Assembly (NCBI GenBank): GCA_024637015.1
Contig: JAGXGE010000017.1
Span: 1 to 33,328 of the forward strand
Direction of reading: 5' to 3'
DNA from: Aequorivita sp.
GTDB lineage: Bacteria; Bacteroidota; Bacteroidia; Flavobacteriales; Flavobacteriaceae
DNA length: 33,328 nucleotides
Shown here piece by piece: positions 24,309 through 33,069 of this stretch. The position numbers and the translations under genes are program-made. Under the pieces are notes generated by a model. That model saw only the letters and a list, made by a program, of their open reading frames with translations, was not told where the DNA came from and searched no databases. Every line of letters begins with the position of its first letter. Position 1 is the first letter of the stretch.

Positions 24309-24589
24309 TTGAAAAAGATTTGACTGAGCGACAAATGGATCGAATTATAGAAATGGCTTGGGAAGACCGTACGCCGTTTGAAGCCATTGAATTCCAGTTT
24401 GGATTTCCAGAGAAAGAGGTTATAAAGATTATGCGGGGCAACCTAAAGGAAAGTAGTTTTAAGTTGTGGCGAAAACGGGTAAATAGCGGCGTAAGCAAAA
24501 AACACCTCAAAAAAAGAAGTTCTGAAATTAACCGTTTTAAATGTTCACGACAGAAAGCAATATCAGGAAACAAAATAAGTAAAAGATAA
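24305..24589 (+). CDS. TIGR03643/DUF2805-family protein
   Basis: This 94-residue basic protein is of the TIGR03643 (DUF2805) family. The core is DRIIEMAWEDRTPFEAIEFQ, FGFPEKEVIKIMRGNLK and FKLWRKRVNSG, with a Lys/Arg-rich tail (RFKCSRQKAISGNKISKR). The first half has the look of a helix-turn-helix or small helical nucleic-acid-binding fold, which is inference. Family members often lie near photolyase/cryptochrome and flavin-related genes. Here a flavin reductase follows after 20 bases, but no photolyase is in the window. Confidence 0.85.
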   Translation: MIEKDLTERQMDRIIEMAWEDRTPFEAIEFQFGFPEKEVIKIMRGNLKESSFKLWRKRVNSGVSKKHLKKRSSEINRFKCSRQKAISGNKISKR

Positions 24590-24609
24590 TTTACGCAATC
24601 CTACAAAAG

Positions 24610-25242
24610 ATGCATTACAGTAAAAAAGACATCGAAAACTTAGACCGCATTACCCGATTGAAAATCATCAACTCGGTAACTGGAATAAAGCCTGCAAACC
24701 TAATTGGCAGCATTGATTGCGAAGGACGAACCAATGTAGCCATTTTCAGCAGTGTTGTGCATTTGGGAAGTAATCCGGCGTTTTTGGGTTTCATTTCACG
24801 TCCTCGTACTGAAGATGTAGGTCATACTTATAGCAACATAATGGAGAATGAAGTTTACACCATAAATCACATTCATCCAGAATTTGTGAAAAATGCACAT
24901 TATACTTCAGGTAAGTTCGATAAAGAGGTTTCTGAGTTTGACCGCTGTGGGCTTACGGAAGAATACATTGAAGGTTTTAAGGCGCCCTTTGTAAAGGAAA
25001 GCAACTTTAAGATGGGACTTCGGTTTCGGGAAAAAATTGAAATCCCAATCAACGGAACTGTTATGATTATAGGCGAAGTAGAAGATTTAATTATACCAAA
25101 AACAGCCTATACAGACGATGATATAAACTTGGAAGGCTCAAACGGAATAGGTATTTCAGGACTCAACACCTATTACTCACTAACTAAATTAGTCCGTTAT
25201 CCCTACGTTCGGCTTGAAGAGGTGCCTGAGTTTTTTAATTGA
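24610..25242 (+). CDS. Flavin reductase-like FMN-binding protein
   Basis: This 210-residue protein has the flavin reductase-like (FMN-binding split barrel) domain. Visible parts are KPANLIGSIDCEGRTNVAIF, SSVVHLGSNPAFLGFISRP and YSNIMENEVYTINHI. Such proteins bind FMN and either reduce flavin with NAD(P)H for a partner enzyme or act as oxidoreductases. The C-terminal part (GIGISGLNTYYSLTKLVRYP) is usual for the flavobacterial subgroup. It lies 20 bases after the TIGR03643 gene in the same operon. The partner is not evident. Confidence 0.88.
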   Translation: MHYSKKDIENLDRITRLKIINSVTGIKPANLIGSIDCEGRTNVAIFSSVVHLGSNPAFLGFISRPRTEDVGHTYSNIMENEVYTINHIHPEFVKNAHYTSGKFDKEVSEFDRCGLTEEYIEGFKAPFVKESNFKMGLRFREKIEIPINGTVMIIGEVEDLIIPKTAYTDDDINLEGSNGIGISGLNTYYSLTKLVRYPYVRLEEVPEFFN

Positions 25243-25327
25243 AAAACCGCTACCGCAATTACGCTTCTAAATAAATTCGTCATAAAATTTAGCTTTTAGT
25301 TTTAAGAGTCGCCATATTTGGATATAT

Positions 25328-25354
25328 TTCTGAATTAAATCCGTTCATTCAGAA
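25328..25354. promoter_or_regulatory. Inverted repeat in front of acs
   Basis: A perfect 8-bp inverted repeat TTCTGAAT-N11-ATTCAGAA lies 24 bases before the acs ATG. It could be a dimeric operator or an mRNA hairpin in the leader; it has no T-run, so it is not a normal terminator. Confidence 0.45.
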
Positions 25355-25377
25355 TTACTTTACAAATACTCTTAATT

Positions 25378-27285
25378 ATGAGCAATTACCACATTAAAAA
25401 TTTAGAAGAATATTTTCAGGTTTACAGAAAATCAGTCCGCGATCCAGAAAGTTTCTGGGAAGAAATTGCAGAAGAAAATTTTATGTGGCGCAAGCGATGG
25501 GATAAAGTGCTGGAGTATGACCTTTCAAAACCCGAAGTCTCTTGGTATAAAGGTGCAAAACTGAACATTACCGAAAACTGTATAGACCGTCATTTATACA
25601 CGCGTGGTGACAAAACAGCCATCATTTTTGAACCCAACGATCCTTCTGAAGAGGCAGAACATATAAGTTACAAACAGCTTCACGAACGCGTTTGTAGGTT
25701 TGCCAATGTGTTGAAAAATCACGGAATAGAAAAAGGCGACAGAGTATGCATCTATCTACCGATGATTCCCGAACTGGCGGTTTCACTCTTAGCGTGTGCA
25801 CGTATTGGCGCTATACACTCGGTGGTTTTTGCAGGATTTTCTGCTACAGCGCTTTCTACTAGAATCAATGATTCTGACTGTAAAATGGTTATTACCAGCG
25901 ATGGCTCCTATCGAGGCAATAAAACCATAGATTTAAAAGGTATTGTAGACGAAGCCTTGGAGTCCTGCCCAAGTGTACAAACTGTTTTGGTTGCCAAACG
26001 TATCAATTCAGAAATACCAATGAAAACAAACCGCGACAAATGGCTACAACCATTACTAGATGAAGCTTATCATGATTGCGAACCTGTAATTATGGACGCC
26101 GAAGATCCATTGTTTATTCTGTACACTTCTGGCTCCACAGGAAAACCTAAAGGAATGGTTCATACCACGGCAGGCTATATGGTTTATACAGCCTATACTT
26201 TTAAAAACGTATTTCAATACCGCGAGAACGATGTTTTTTGGTGTACTGCAGATATTGGCTGGATTACCGGCCATAGCTACATTGTTTATGGTCCGTTGGC
26301 AAATGGTGCCACTACAGTGATGTTTGAGGGCGTTCCCTCCTACCCAGATTTTGGACGTTTTTGGCAGGTAGTGGAAAAACACAAAGTGAATCAGTTTTAC
26401 ACCGCGCCAACCGCTATTCGTGCCTTGGCAAAGGAACGGCTTGATTTTTCTGAAAACTACGATCTTTCCTCACTTAAAATTCTGGGCAGTGTTGGCGAAC
26501 CGATTAACGAAGAAGCTTGGCACTGGTATAATGACAATATCGGAAAGAAAAACTGCCCTATTGTAGACACTTGGTGGCAGACCGAAACAGGTGGTATTAT
26601 GATTTCGCCCATTCCCTACTCCACACCAACTATACCAACTTATGCCACCTTGCCGTTACCGGGCGTTCAAATTGCATTAATGGACGAAAATGGAGAGGAA
26701 CTGAAAGGCAATCAAGTTAGTGGCCGTTTATGTATTAAATTCCCTTGGCCAGCTATGGCACGAACCATTTGGGGCAACCACGAACGGTACCGCGAAACCT
26801 ATTTTTCGGCTTTTGAGAACAAATACTTTACAGGTGATGGTGCACTGCGAGACAGCACGGGCTATTACCGTATCACGGGGCGTGTGGATGATGTAATTAT
26901 TGTTTCTGGTCATAACCTCGGCACTGCACCTATTGAGGATGCCATAAACGAGCATCCAGCGGTGGCAGAAAGTGCCATTGTAGGGTTCCCGCACGATGTG
27001 AAGGGGAATGCGCTCTACGGTTTTGTTATATTGAAGGAAATTGGAGAAACTCGTGTGCACGAAAACCTGCGTAAAGAGATAAACCAAATAATCACAGAGC
27101 ATATTGGCCCTATTGCAAAACTGGACAAAATCCAGTTTACCACTGGCCTGCCCAAAACCAGAAGCGGTAAAATAATGCGCCGAATTTTAAGAAAGATTGC
27201 AGAAAAGGACACCAACAATATGGGTGATATCTCTACCCTGCTAAACCCAGAGGTGGTCCAGGAGATTATGGATGGGGCTATTTAA
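25378..27285 (+). CDS. acs: Acetyl-CoA synthetase, AMP-forming
   Basis: This 635-residue cytosolic enzyme activates acetate: acetate + ATP + CoA gives acetyl-CoA + AMP + PPi. The N-terminal domain begins at about residue 8 (EEYFQVYRKSVRDPESFWEE). The ATP-binding P-loop-like motif YTSGSTGKPKGMVHT is at about 248-262, and the acyl-site region VDTWWQTETGGIMISP at about 397-412. The core hinge region is TGDGALRDSTGYYRITGRVDD, shown here only in part as YYRITGRVDD. The C-terminal catalytic lysine is K598 in PKTRSGKIMRRILRKIA, the residue regulated by acetylation in other bacteria. Length is slightly below the ~650 of E. coli Acs. It stands alone after a 135-base gap with an inverted repeat. Confidence 0.96.
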   Translation: MSNYHIKNLEEYFQVYRKSVRDPESFWEEIAEENFMWRKRWDKVLEYDLSKPEVSWYKGAKLNITENCIDRHLYTRGDKTAIIFEPNDPSEEAEHISYKQLHERVCRFANVLKNHGIEKGDRVCIYLPMIPELAVSLLACARIGAIHSVVFAGFSATALSTRINDSDCKMVITSDGSYRGNKTIDLKGIVDEALESCPSVQTVLVAKRINSEIPMKTNRDKWLQPLLDEAYHDCEPVIMDAEDPLFILYTSGSTGKPKGMVHTTAGYMVYTAYTFKNVFQYRENDVFWCTADIGWITGHSYIVYGPLANGATTVMFEGVPSYPDFGRFWQVVEKHKVNQFYTAPTAIRALAKERLDFSENYDLSSLKILGSVGEPINEEAWHWYNDNIGKKNCPIVDTWWQTETGGIMISPIPYSTPTIPTYATLPLPGVQIALMDENGEELKGNQVSGRLCIKFPWPAMARTIWGNHERYRETYFSAFENKYFTGDGALRDSTGYYRITGRVDDVIIVSGHNLGTAPIEDAINEHPAVAESAIVGFPHDVKGNALYGFVILKEIGETRVHENLRKEINQIITEHIGPIAKLDKIQFTTGLPKTRSGKIMRRILRKIAEKDTNNMGDISTLLNPEVVQEIMDGAI

Positions 27286-27612
27286 TAACAATTATTTTTT
27301 GTTGTCAGCATACTGTTTGAGTTTTATAAAGGAACTTTCCGGGTAATTATAGTAGCTATCCAATATTCGATAAAATGAAATTTAGGAGGGCTCTTAGTTA
27401 TCCTAATTCTATTTTAAACAGGTTCAATCTCAATGTTTTGAAAGATGTATTGGGGAAAATTTAACTTGTAGGAAAAAGGATTGTTTACTTACATTTGCAG
27501 ATTAATGAAAATGGAAAGTCATTTGATTTATTTATTATATAAAGAAAAGCCTATTCGATTGACTTTTGATGAATGACCTCCAGTTTAATCAAAGAAACAA
27601 TATCCCCCCAAA
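27286..27612. other. Intergenic leader of the multi-PAS kinase
   Basis: There is no clear gene in these 327 bases. A weak AACAA...TTGTT hairpin with a T-rich loop (27292-27312) may help end acs transcription. A promoter is at 27466-27497. A 23-codon frame, 27505-27576 (MKMESHLIYLLYKEKPIRL...), begins within ~8 bases of the -7 box and could be a leaderless leader peptide, but has no other support. Confidence 0.4.
27466..27497 (+). promoter_or_regulatory. Promoter of the kinase-regulator operon
   Basis: TTG (27466-27468), 21 bases, then TACATTTG (27490-27497) matches the Bacteroidota TTG-N17-23-TAnnTTTG consensus. It gives the kinase mRNA a leader of about 110 bases. Confidence 0.6.
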
Positions 27613-30600
27613 TTGAAAACTAAATTAAAAATACTTCACCTCGAAGATTCGCCTGCTGATGCTGAATTAGTAGAAAGAGAATTGAAAAAAGGAAATATTC
27701 AATTTGAGAAATTGGTTGTTGCTACTAAAACAGATTTTGAAAAAGCTCTTTTAGAATTTACTCCCGACCTTATTTTAGCCAACCACACACTTTCTTCCTT
27801 CGATTCATTTGAAGCACTAAGATTATTGAAACGACAAGATGTCAAAATTCCTTTCATATTGGTTACATCAACTGTATCAGATGAATATGCTGTGGAATTA
27901 ATGAAAGCTGGGGCGGATGATTATATCCTTAAAGACCGCTTGCATCGCCTGCCACAGGCAGTACTGAATGCAATGGAGAAAAAAAGTGCGGAGCAGCAAC
28001 TGTACGAAAGTGAAGCATTCAATAAGGGAGTTCTATCTTCGATAAGCACACATATAACCGTGATAGATAAAAGCGGGACCCTCATAGCCGTAAACAAAGC
28101 GTGGGATGATTTTGCTAAAGCTAATGGACCGGTTCATCTTTCAGATACCTCGGTGGGAAGCAATTATTTTACCGTCTGTAAAAATGCAATCGCTTCAGGT
28201 GAAAATGATGTAAAGCAAACGTTGGATGGCATTTTATCGGTATTCAACAAAGAAAAACCATCTTTTCAGCTGGAGTATCCCTGCCATTCTCCTGAGAAAG
28301 AACGTTGGTATATACTAAATGTATCGCCATTTGGTGAAGATGATTCTAAGGTAGTGATCTCACACCAAAACATTACCGAAAAAAAGATCGCTGAAATTAA
28401 CCTCAGTAAAACTTCAGTTGAGTTGCAAAAAACACTTACTGATCTTAATAAAATACTGGATTCTTCATTAGATGTTATTTGTACAATTAATGCTGATGGG
28501 GAGTTTGTGAATGTTAGCCCAGCATCAAAAAAGGTTTGGGGCTACACACCCGAAGAGCTTATCGGAAGCAGATTTATGAACCTTGTGTATCATGAAGATG
28601 CTGATATTACCTTAAAAGTAGCAGAAAAAATTGCAAATAATATCCAAGTTCCAATATTTGAAAACAGGTTCTTGCATAAAAGCGGAAGGATCGTTCCACT
28701 ACTATGGTCAGTTAATTGGGACGAGAAACTTCAATTAATGTTTTGCATCGCCAAAGATGTAACGGAGAAAAAAAGATTGGAGAAAGCAGTAGAAACTGAA
28801 AGAGATCAGTTCTTTGAAATGTTTTCAAAAGCTCCATCGGCTATTGGCATGTTGAAAGGTGCAAACCATGTTTTTGAAATGGCTAATCCCCTTTATTTAC
28901 AATTGACAGGCAAAAAAGATATTATAGGAAAAACAGTGGCAGAAGTACTTCCGGAAGTAGTTGAACAAGGGTTCGTTAGCATTCTAGATCTAGTTTACCA
29001 GACCGGCGAATCTTACATTGGCACGGAGAAATTAGTTAAGGTAGATACAGAAGGAAATGGTAAATTGACTGATTTATATATAAACTTCGTTTATCAGGCA
29101 TACAGAAATGCTGAAGGAGAAATTGAAGGCGTTTTCTTTTTTATAAATGACACTACTGAACAAATACTATCACGGAAAGCAATAGAAAAAAGCGAGAAAA
29201 AATACCGTCAAATTGTAGAAACGGCACAGGAGGGAATTTGGCTGATCGATGAAAACAGTAGGACAACTTTTGTAAATAAAAAGATGTGCGAGATACTTGA
29301 ATACACTGAAGAGGAATTAATGGGTAAAGAGCATTTTCATTATATGGATACCGATGGAAAGAAAAAAGCTGTGATTGCTTTGCAGAGAAGAAAAAAGGGA
29401 ATAGCAGAAAATATAGAATTTGGTTTTATTTCTAAAAATGGAAAACACGTTCTCACTAATGTATCAGCCAATCCTATTTTTGATGATATGGGAAATTTTA
29501 AAGGGTCATTGGGAATGGTTTCTGATATTACCGAAAAGAAAAAAGCAGATGAAGAGAACAGGTTTAAAGCAAATTTATTAAAAACTATTGGGCAGGCGGC
29601 AATAGCAACAGATATAAATGGGATTGTAAATTATTGGAACCGGGCAGCCGAAACTATTTATGGCTGGACAAAAGACGAAGCTTTAGGAAAACATATAATT
29701 GACCTAACATCTTCTGAGGCCACCAATGAACAAGCTATCCAGATAATGGAAGATCTGAAAAAAGGGAATACATGGTCGGGAGAATTTAAAGTGCGGAAAA
29801 AGGATGGAACCATTTTTCCTGCCCTGATCACCAATTCTCCAATTTATGATGAACAAAATAAATTATCCGGTATCATTGGAATTTCCTCTGATATTACTGA
29901 AATAAAAAAATTGGAAGAACTTTTAGAGAAAACTAATAGGCTTGCAGCAATTGGTAGTTGGGAAATTGATGTAGTAAAAGGAACCGTTTTTTGGTCAGAC
30001 ATTACAAAGGAAATACGCGAAGTGGATAAAAATTATATTCCGCGCTTAGATGTGGGAATAAGTTATTTTAAAGAAGGTATTCATAAAGATACCATTAGCC
30101 GAAAAGTACAGGAATGTATGGAAAATGGTACTCCATGGGATGAAGAATTGCAAATAATCACTTTTAAAGGGAATCATAAATGGGTGCGTACAATTGGTGA
30201 AGGAGAATTTTTAAATGGGAAATGTATAAAGATCTATGGCAGTTTCCAGGATATTGACAATCTCAAAAAAGCGGAAGAGGCTATTAGAGACAGCGAGGAA
30301 AAAAGAAAACTAATCATGAGCGGTGCATTAGACGCAATCATCTGCATTGACACCAATGATACTATAACGTTTTGGAATCCCCAAGCTGAAGTTGTTTTTG
30401 GATGGAAAGAAGCGGAAGTGATGGGAAAGCTGTTATCTGAAATTATTGTACCTGAACCGTTCCGCAGATACCATACGGAAGGAATAAAACATTATCTTAA
30501 AACAGGAGAAGGAAAGGCCATCAATACTTTATTGGAATTAAAGGCTATTAGGAAAAGTGGAAAAGAATTTCCAATTGAATTAACTATAATACCAATAAAA

Positions 30601-32160
30601 CAGGGGAAAGAAGTGTTCTTTTGTGCTTTTATTCGGGACATTACCGAGCGCAAAGTCGTAGAAATTAAACTTTCCGACGCACTTGTTAAATTGGAAGCTG
30701 AACGAACACGTCTCATTATAGCACAGTCAGTTGCCAAAGTAGGCAGTTGGGAAACAGATTTGCAAACGTGGCAAGTAAACTGGTCAGAAGAAATGTACCG
30801 TCTTTATGGAACGGATCCTAATAATTTTGAACCATCCTATGAACCTATTCAAAGTTTTGTTCATCCTGAAGACAGGAAAATGTTAGATAAAGCCTTTATG
30901 GATTCGCTCCATAAAAGCGGTTCTAGTTCTTTGGAACACCGCATTATTACCTTGCAAGGCATCGAAAAATGGGTAGAAGAAAATTGGTCTATTACCAGCG
31001 ATAAAAAGGGTATTCCTATGGTTGCGGTTGGTACGTGCCAGGATATTACGGCAAGCAAAAAAGCAGCAGACAAAGTAATAAGAAGCGAAGCAAAACTAAA
31101 AGTAGCGCAGCATATTGCCCAGGTGGGTAGTTGGGAAGTAGATATGGTAACCAATGAACATAGTTGGTCTGATGAATTTTACAAGATTTTAGGAATAAAT
31201 GAATATGTTACGCCTTCTGGTGAAGCTTTCATATCATTTGTTCACCCCGATGACAGGGCGATGGCCATAAGCAATATGGAAGTCGCTTTCTCCATTTATG
31301 CAGATTCATCATTACATTTTCGATTTATAAAAAAAAATGGTGAAACAGGATACGCATTATCCGAATGGAAGTTTGAGTTTGACTCCCAGGGCAATCCTCT
31401 TTACATATACGGTATATTAAGAGATCTGACGAAAGAAAAAAAAGCAGAGAATGAACGCGCAAAAATGATGTCCGATATTGTTCAACGCAATAGCGATCTG
31501 GAGCAGTTTTCTTATATGGTATCGCACAACCTTCGTGCACCTACTGCCAACATTATAGGTTTCGCAGAAATTTTAGAGGATGAAACACTTACGCCGCAGG
31601 AGCAAAAAGAAATTCTACAAGGACTTTCAGCATCCGTAACAGGACTCGATACCATCATCAAAGATATCAACATCATCTTGCAGATTGAACGTGAAGTCCA
31701 CGAGAAAAAGGAAACCGTAATCTTTTCTAAACTTGTGAACGATATCATGATGAGTATAGGTAATCTAATTTACAAACATGGCGTACTCATCAAACGTGAC
31801 TTTTCAGAAGTGGACGAAATCTATTCACTCAAAGTTTATATATACAGTATCTTCTATAACCTCATAAGCAATAGCATTAAATACAGCAAACCAAACGAAC
31901 AACCACGCATAGAAATAAAAAGCAAAAAAGAAAACGGAAAAATAACCCTTATATTTAAAGACAATGGATTGGGTCTTGACATGAAAACCAAATGCGATAA
32001 AATTTTCGGTCTATACAATCGCTTCCATTCACATGTTGAAGGCAAAGGCATGGGGCTATTTATGGTGAAAACACAAGTAGAATCGCTCGGTGGAAAAATA
32101 TCAATTGCGAGCGAACTCAATAAAGGAACTGAATTTACAATAGAATTTGAAGTAAGATGA
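27613..32160 (+). CDS. Soluble multi-PAS sensor kinase with N-terminal pseudo-receiver
   Basis: This 1515-residue kinase has no membrane helix or signal peptide, so it should sense inside the cell. Residues ~5-125 form a receiver fold (acid pocket E11-D12 in HLEDSPADA, VTSTV, YILKD), but the phospho-acceptor is Asn57 (PDLILANHTL instead of ...SD). About nine PAS/PAC units follow (~135-1290), many ending in DITEKK-like linkers; three open with GSWE-type motifs. The kinase core has H1305 in YMVSHNLRAPTANIIGF, N box NLISNSIKYS, G1 DNGLGL and G2 GKGMGLFMVK, all intact. The start is TTG 27613: a stop lies upstream in frame with no ATG between, and the receiver needs these residues. The stop overlaps the regulator start (ATGA). 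Confidence 0.93.
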   Translation: MKTKLKILHLEDSPADAELVERELKKGNIQFEKLVVATKTDFEKALLEFTPDLILANHTLSSFDSFEALRLLKRQDVKIPFILVTSTVSDEYAVELMKAGADDYILKDRLHRLPQAVLNAMEKKSAEQQLYESEAFNKGVLSSISTHITVIDKSGTLIAVNKAWDDFAKANGPVHLSDTSVGSNYFTVCKNAIASGENDVKQTLDGILSVFNKEKPSFQLEYPCHSPEKERWYILNVSPFGEDDSKVVISHQNITEKKIAEINLSKTSVELQKTLTDLNKILDSSLDVICTINADGEFVNVSPASKKVWGYTPEELIGSRFMNLVYHEDADITLKVAEKIANNIQVPIFENRFLHKSGRIVPLLWSVNWDEKLQLMFCIAKDVTEKKRLEKAVETERDQFFEMFSKAPSAIGMLKGANHVFEMANPLYLQLTGKKDIIGKTVAEVLPEVVEQGFVSILDLVYQTGESYIGTEKLVKVDTEGNGKLTDLYINFVYQAYRNAEGEIEGVFFFINDTTEQILSRKAIEKSEKKYRQIVETAQEGIWLIDENSRTTFVNKKMCEILEYTEEELMGKEHFHYMDTDGKKKAVIALQRRKKGIAENIEFGFISKNGKHVLTNVSANPIFDDMGNFKGSLGMVSDITEKKKADEENRFKANLLKTIGQAAIATDINGIVNYWNRAAETIYGWTKDEALGKHIIDLTSSEATNEQAIQIMEDLKKGNTWSGEFKVRKKDGTIFPALITNSPIYDEQNKLSGIIGISSDITEIKKLEELLEKTNRLAAIGSWEIDVVKGTVFWSDITKEIREVDKNYIPRLDVGISYFKEGIHKDTISRKVQECMENGTPWDEELQIITFKGNHKWVRTIGEGEFLNGKCIKIYGSFQDIDNLKKAEEAIRDSEEKRKLIMSGALDAIICIDTNDTITFWNPQAEVVFGWKEAEVMGKLLSEIIVPEPFRRYHTEGIKHYLKTGEGKAINTLLELKAIRKSGKEFPIELTIIPIKQGKEVFFCAFIRDITERKVVEIKLSDALVKLEAERTRLIIAQSVAKVGSWETDLQTWQVNWSEEMYRLYGTDPNNFEPSYEPIQSFVHPEDRKMLDKAFMDSLHKSGSSSLEHRIITLQGIEKWVEENWSITSDKKGIPMVAVGTCQDITASKKAADKVIRSEAKLKVAQHIAQVGSWEVDMVTNEHSWSDEFYKILGINEYVTPSGEAFISFVHPDDRAMAISNMEVAFSIYADSSLHFRFIKKNGETGYALSEWKFEFDSQGNPLYIYGILRDLTKEKKAENERAKMMSDIVQRNSDLEQFSYMVSHNLRAPTANIIGFAEILEDETLTPQEQKEILQGLSASVTGLDTIIKDINIILQIEREVHEKKETVIFSKLVNDIMMSIGNLIYKHGVLIKRDFSEVDEIYSLKVYIYSIFYNLISNSIKYSKPNEQPRIEIKSKKENGKITLIFKDNGLGLDMKTKCDKIFGLYNRFHSHVEGKGMGLFMVKTQVESLGGKISIASELNKGTEFTIEFEVR

Positions 32161-32555
32161 CAGAAATAAAAAAACGGTTCCTCCTCGTTGACGATGACCC
32201 AATAAGCAATTCCCTCACAAAAATGATACTGAAAAAATCATTTGACGAATTGCATATTAACGACTTTACTATGCCAGAAAATGGATTGGAATTTATGAAA
32301 TCAGAACACAGCCATAATCTTCCCGATGGAAAAACAACACTTTTTCTCGACATCAACATGCCAACAATGTCAGGATGGGAATACCTCGAAGAGTTTGAAC
32401 TTTTTGATGCCTCAATAAAAAAACAATTCGATATTTACATCCTCTCTTCCTCAGTTGACCCAAAAGACATAAACCGTGCTAAAGAAAATCCTCTTATCAT
32501 AGATTTTATAGAAAAGCCTCTTAAAAAAGAAACCCTTCTTAAGATGTTTGGCTGA
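32157..32555 (+). CDS. Single-domain response regulator
   Basis: This 132-residue stand-alone receiver domain has no output domain. The acid pocket is VDDDP (11-15), the phospho-acceptor is D65 in TLFLDINMPTMSGWEYL, Ser98 lies in ILSSSVDP and conserved K120 in FIEKPL. Its start overlaps the stop of the multi-PAS kinase by 4 bases, so it is the obvious phosphorylation partner, acting like a CheY/phosphorelay shuttle. The segment DPKDINRA after the beta-4 Ser is shared with the convergent regulator at 33070, marking the two as close relatives. Confidence 0.92.
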   Translation: MTEIKKRFLLVDDDPISNSLTKMILKKSFDELHINDFTMPENGLEFMKSEHSHNLPDGKTTLFLDINMPTMSGWEYLEEFELFDASIKKQFDIYILSSSVDPKDINRAKENPLIIDFIEKPLKKETLLKMFG

Positions 32556-32557
32556 CG

Positions 32558-32800
32558 CTGAGGGAAGAAAGTTTTACTGCTTTTGGAGTTGAAACTATTT
32601 CACCAGGTGTCCAGGGAATATCAAATAAGGAAGTTCATCATATTTGTGGAGAATTGAATTTTACGCATTACGAAAATATGATAAATCTTCATTTATTAAT
32701 TGGAAAAGGCAGATTTAGGTTTATAGGGTTTCCTCTGAAAATTAAAGGAGGAACAGGTTCACCTGTTAGAGCTGTCGGAATATTTGAAAATAAAGCTTAA
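32558..32800 (+). pseudogene. 3' fragment of a cyclase-family (kynurenine formamidase-like) gene
   Basis: Starting three bases after the regulator stop, an open stretch of 80 codons with no start codon at its head reads LREESFTAFGVETISPGVQG, then NKEVHHICGELNFTHYENMI, LHLLIGKGRFRFIGFPLKIK and GGTGSPVRAV. This is recognisable as the C-terminal third of the cyclase/metal-dependent hydrolase family (kynurenine formamidase-like). The N-terminal metal-binding part is missing, and I do not find it in the gap before the kinase. The junction lies directly behind the kinase-regulator operon, so a rearrangement or insertion cut the gene. Confidence 0.7.
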
Positions 32801-33069
32801 GCCGTATATAAAAAATTGCTTATTTTGGTTTAACCGTCTGGTAGTTGCTTTGTTTGCTAGCTTCTGATTTTCCTTCGGAAATTCCTCGCACTCAAACACG
32901 CAACTTTCCATATAAAAACACGTTGTGCACCATTTTGACCCTCCTGCTTTTTCAGGTGGCTGTTCGGGTTTGTTTGTTGGCGGTTTGTGTTTTTCTGGGG
33001 TGAAAAGCGGTTTTATAGACAAAAAAAATGGCTTATTATTTATTTTCTCAAGAATAAGAAGCTGTTATT
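32801..33069. other. Gap between convergent regulators with an uncertain ORF
   Basis: The minus strand has a frame of 87 codons, 33022 to 32759 (starts MSIKPLFTPEKHKPPTNKPE, contains SKWCTTCFYMESCVFECEEF). It is Pro/Lys-rich with a Cys cluster, and its last codons run into the cyclase relic antisense. That makes it look more like an accident or a dispersed intergenic repeat than a gene. The DNA here has mixed, repeat-like composition. An imperfect stem near 33021-33062 followed by Ts on the minus strand might end the regulator at 33070. Confidence 0.3.
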
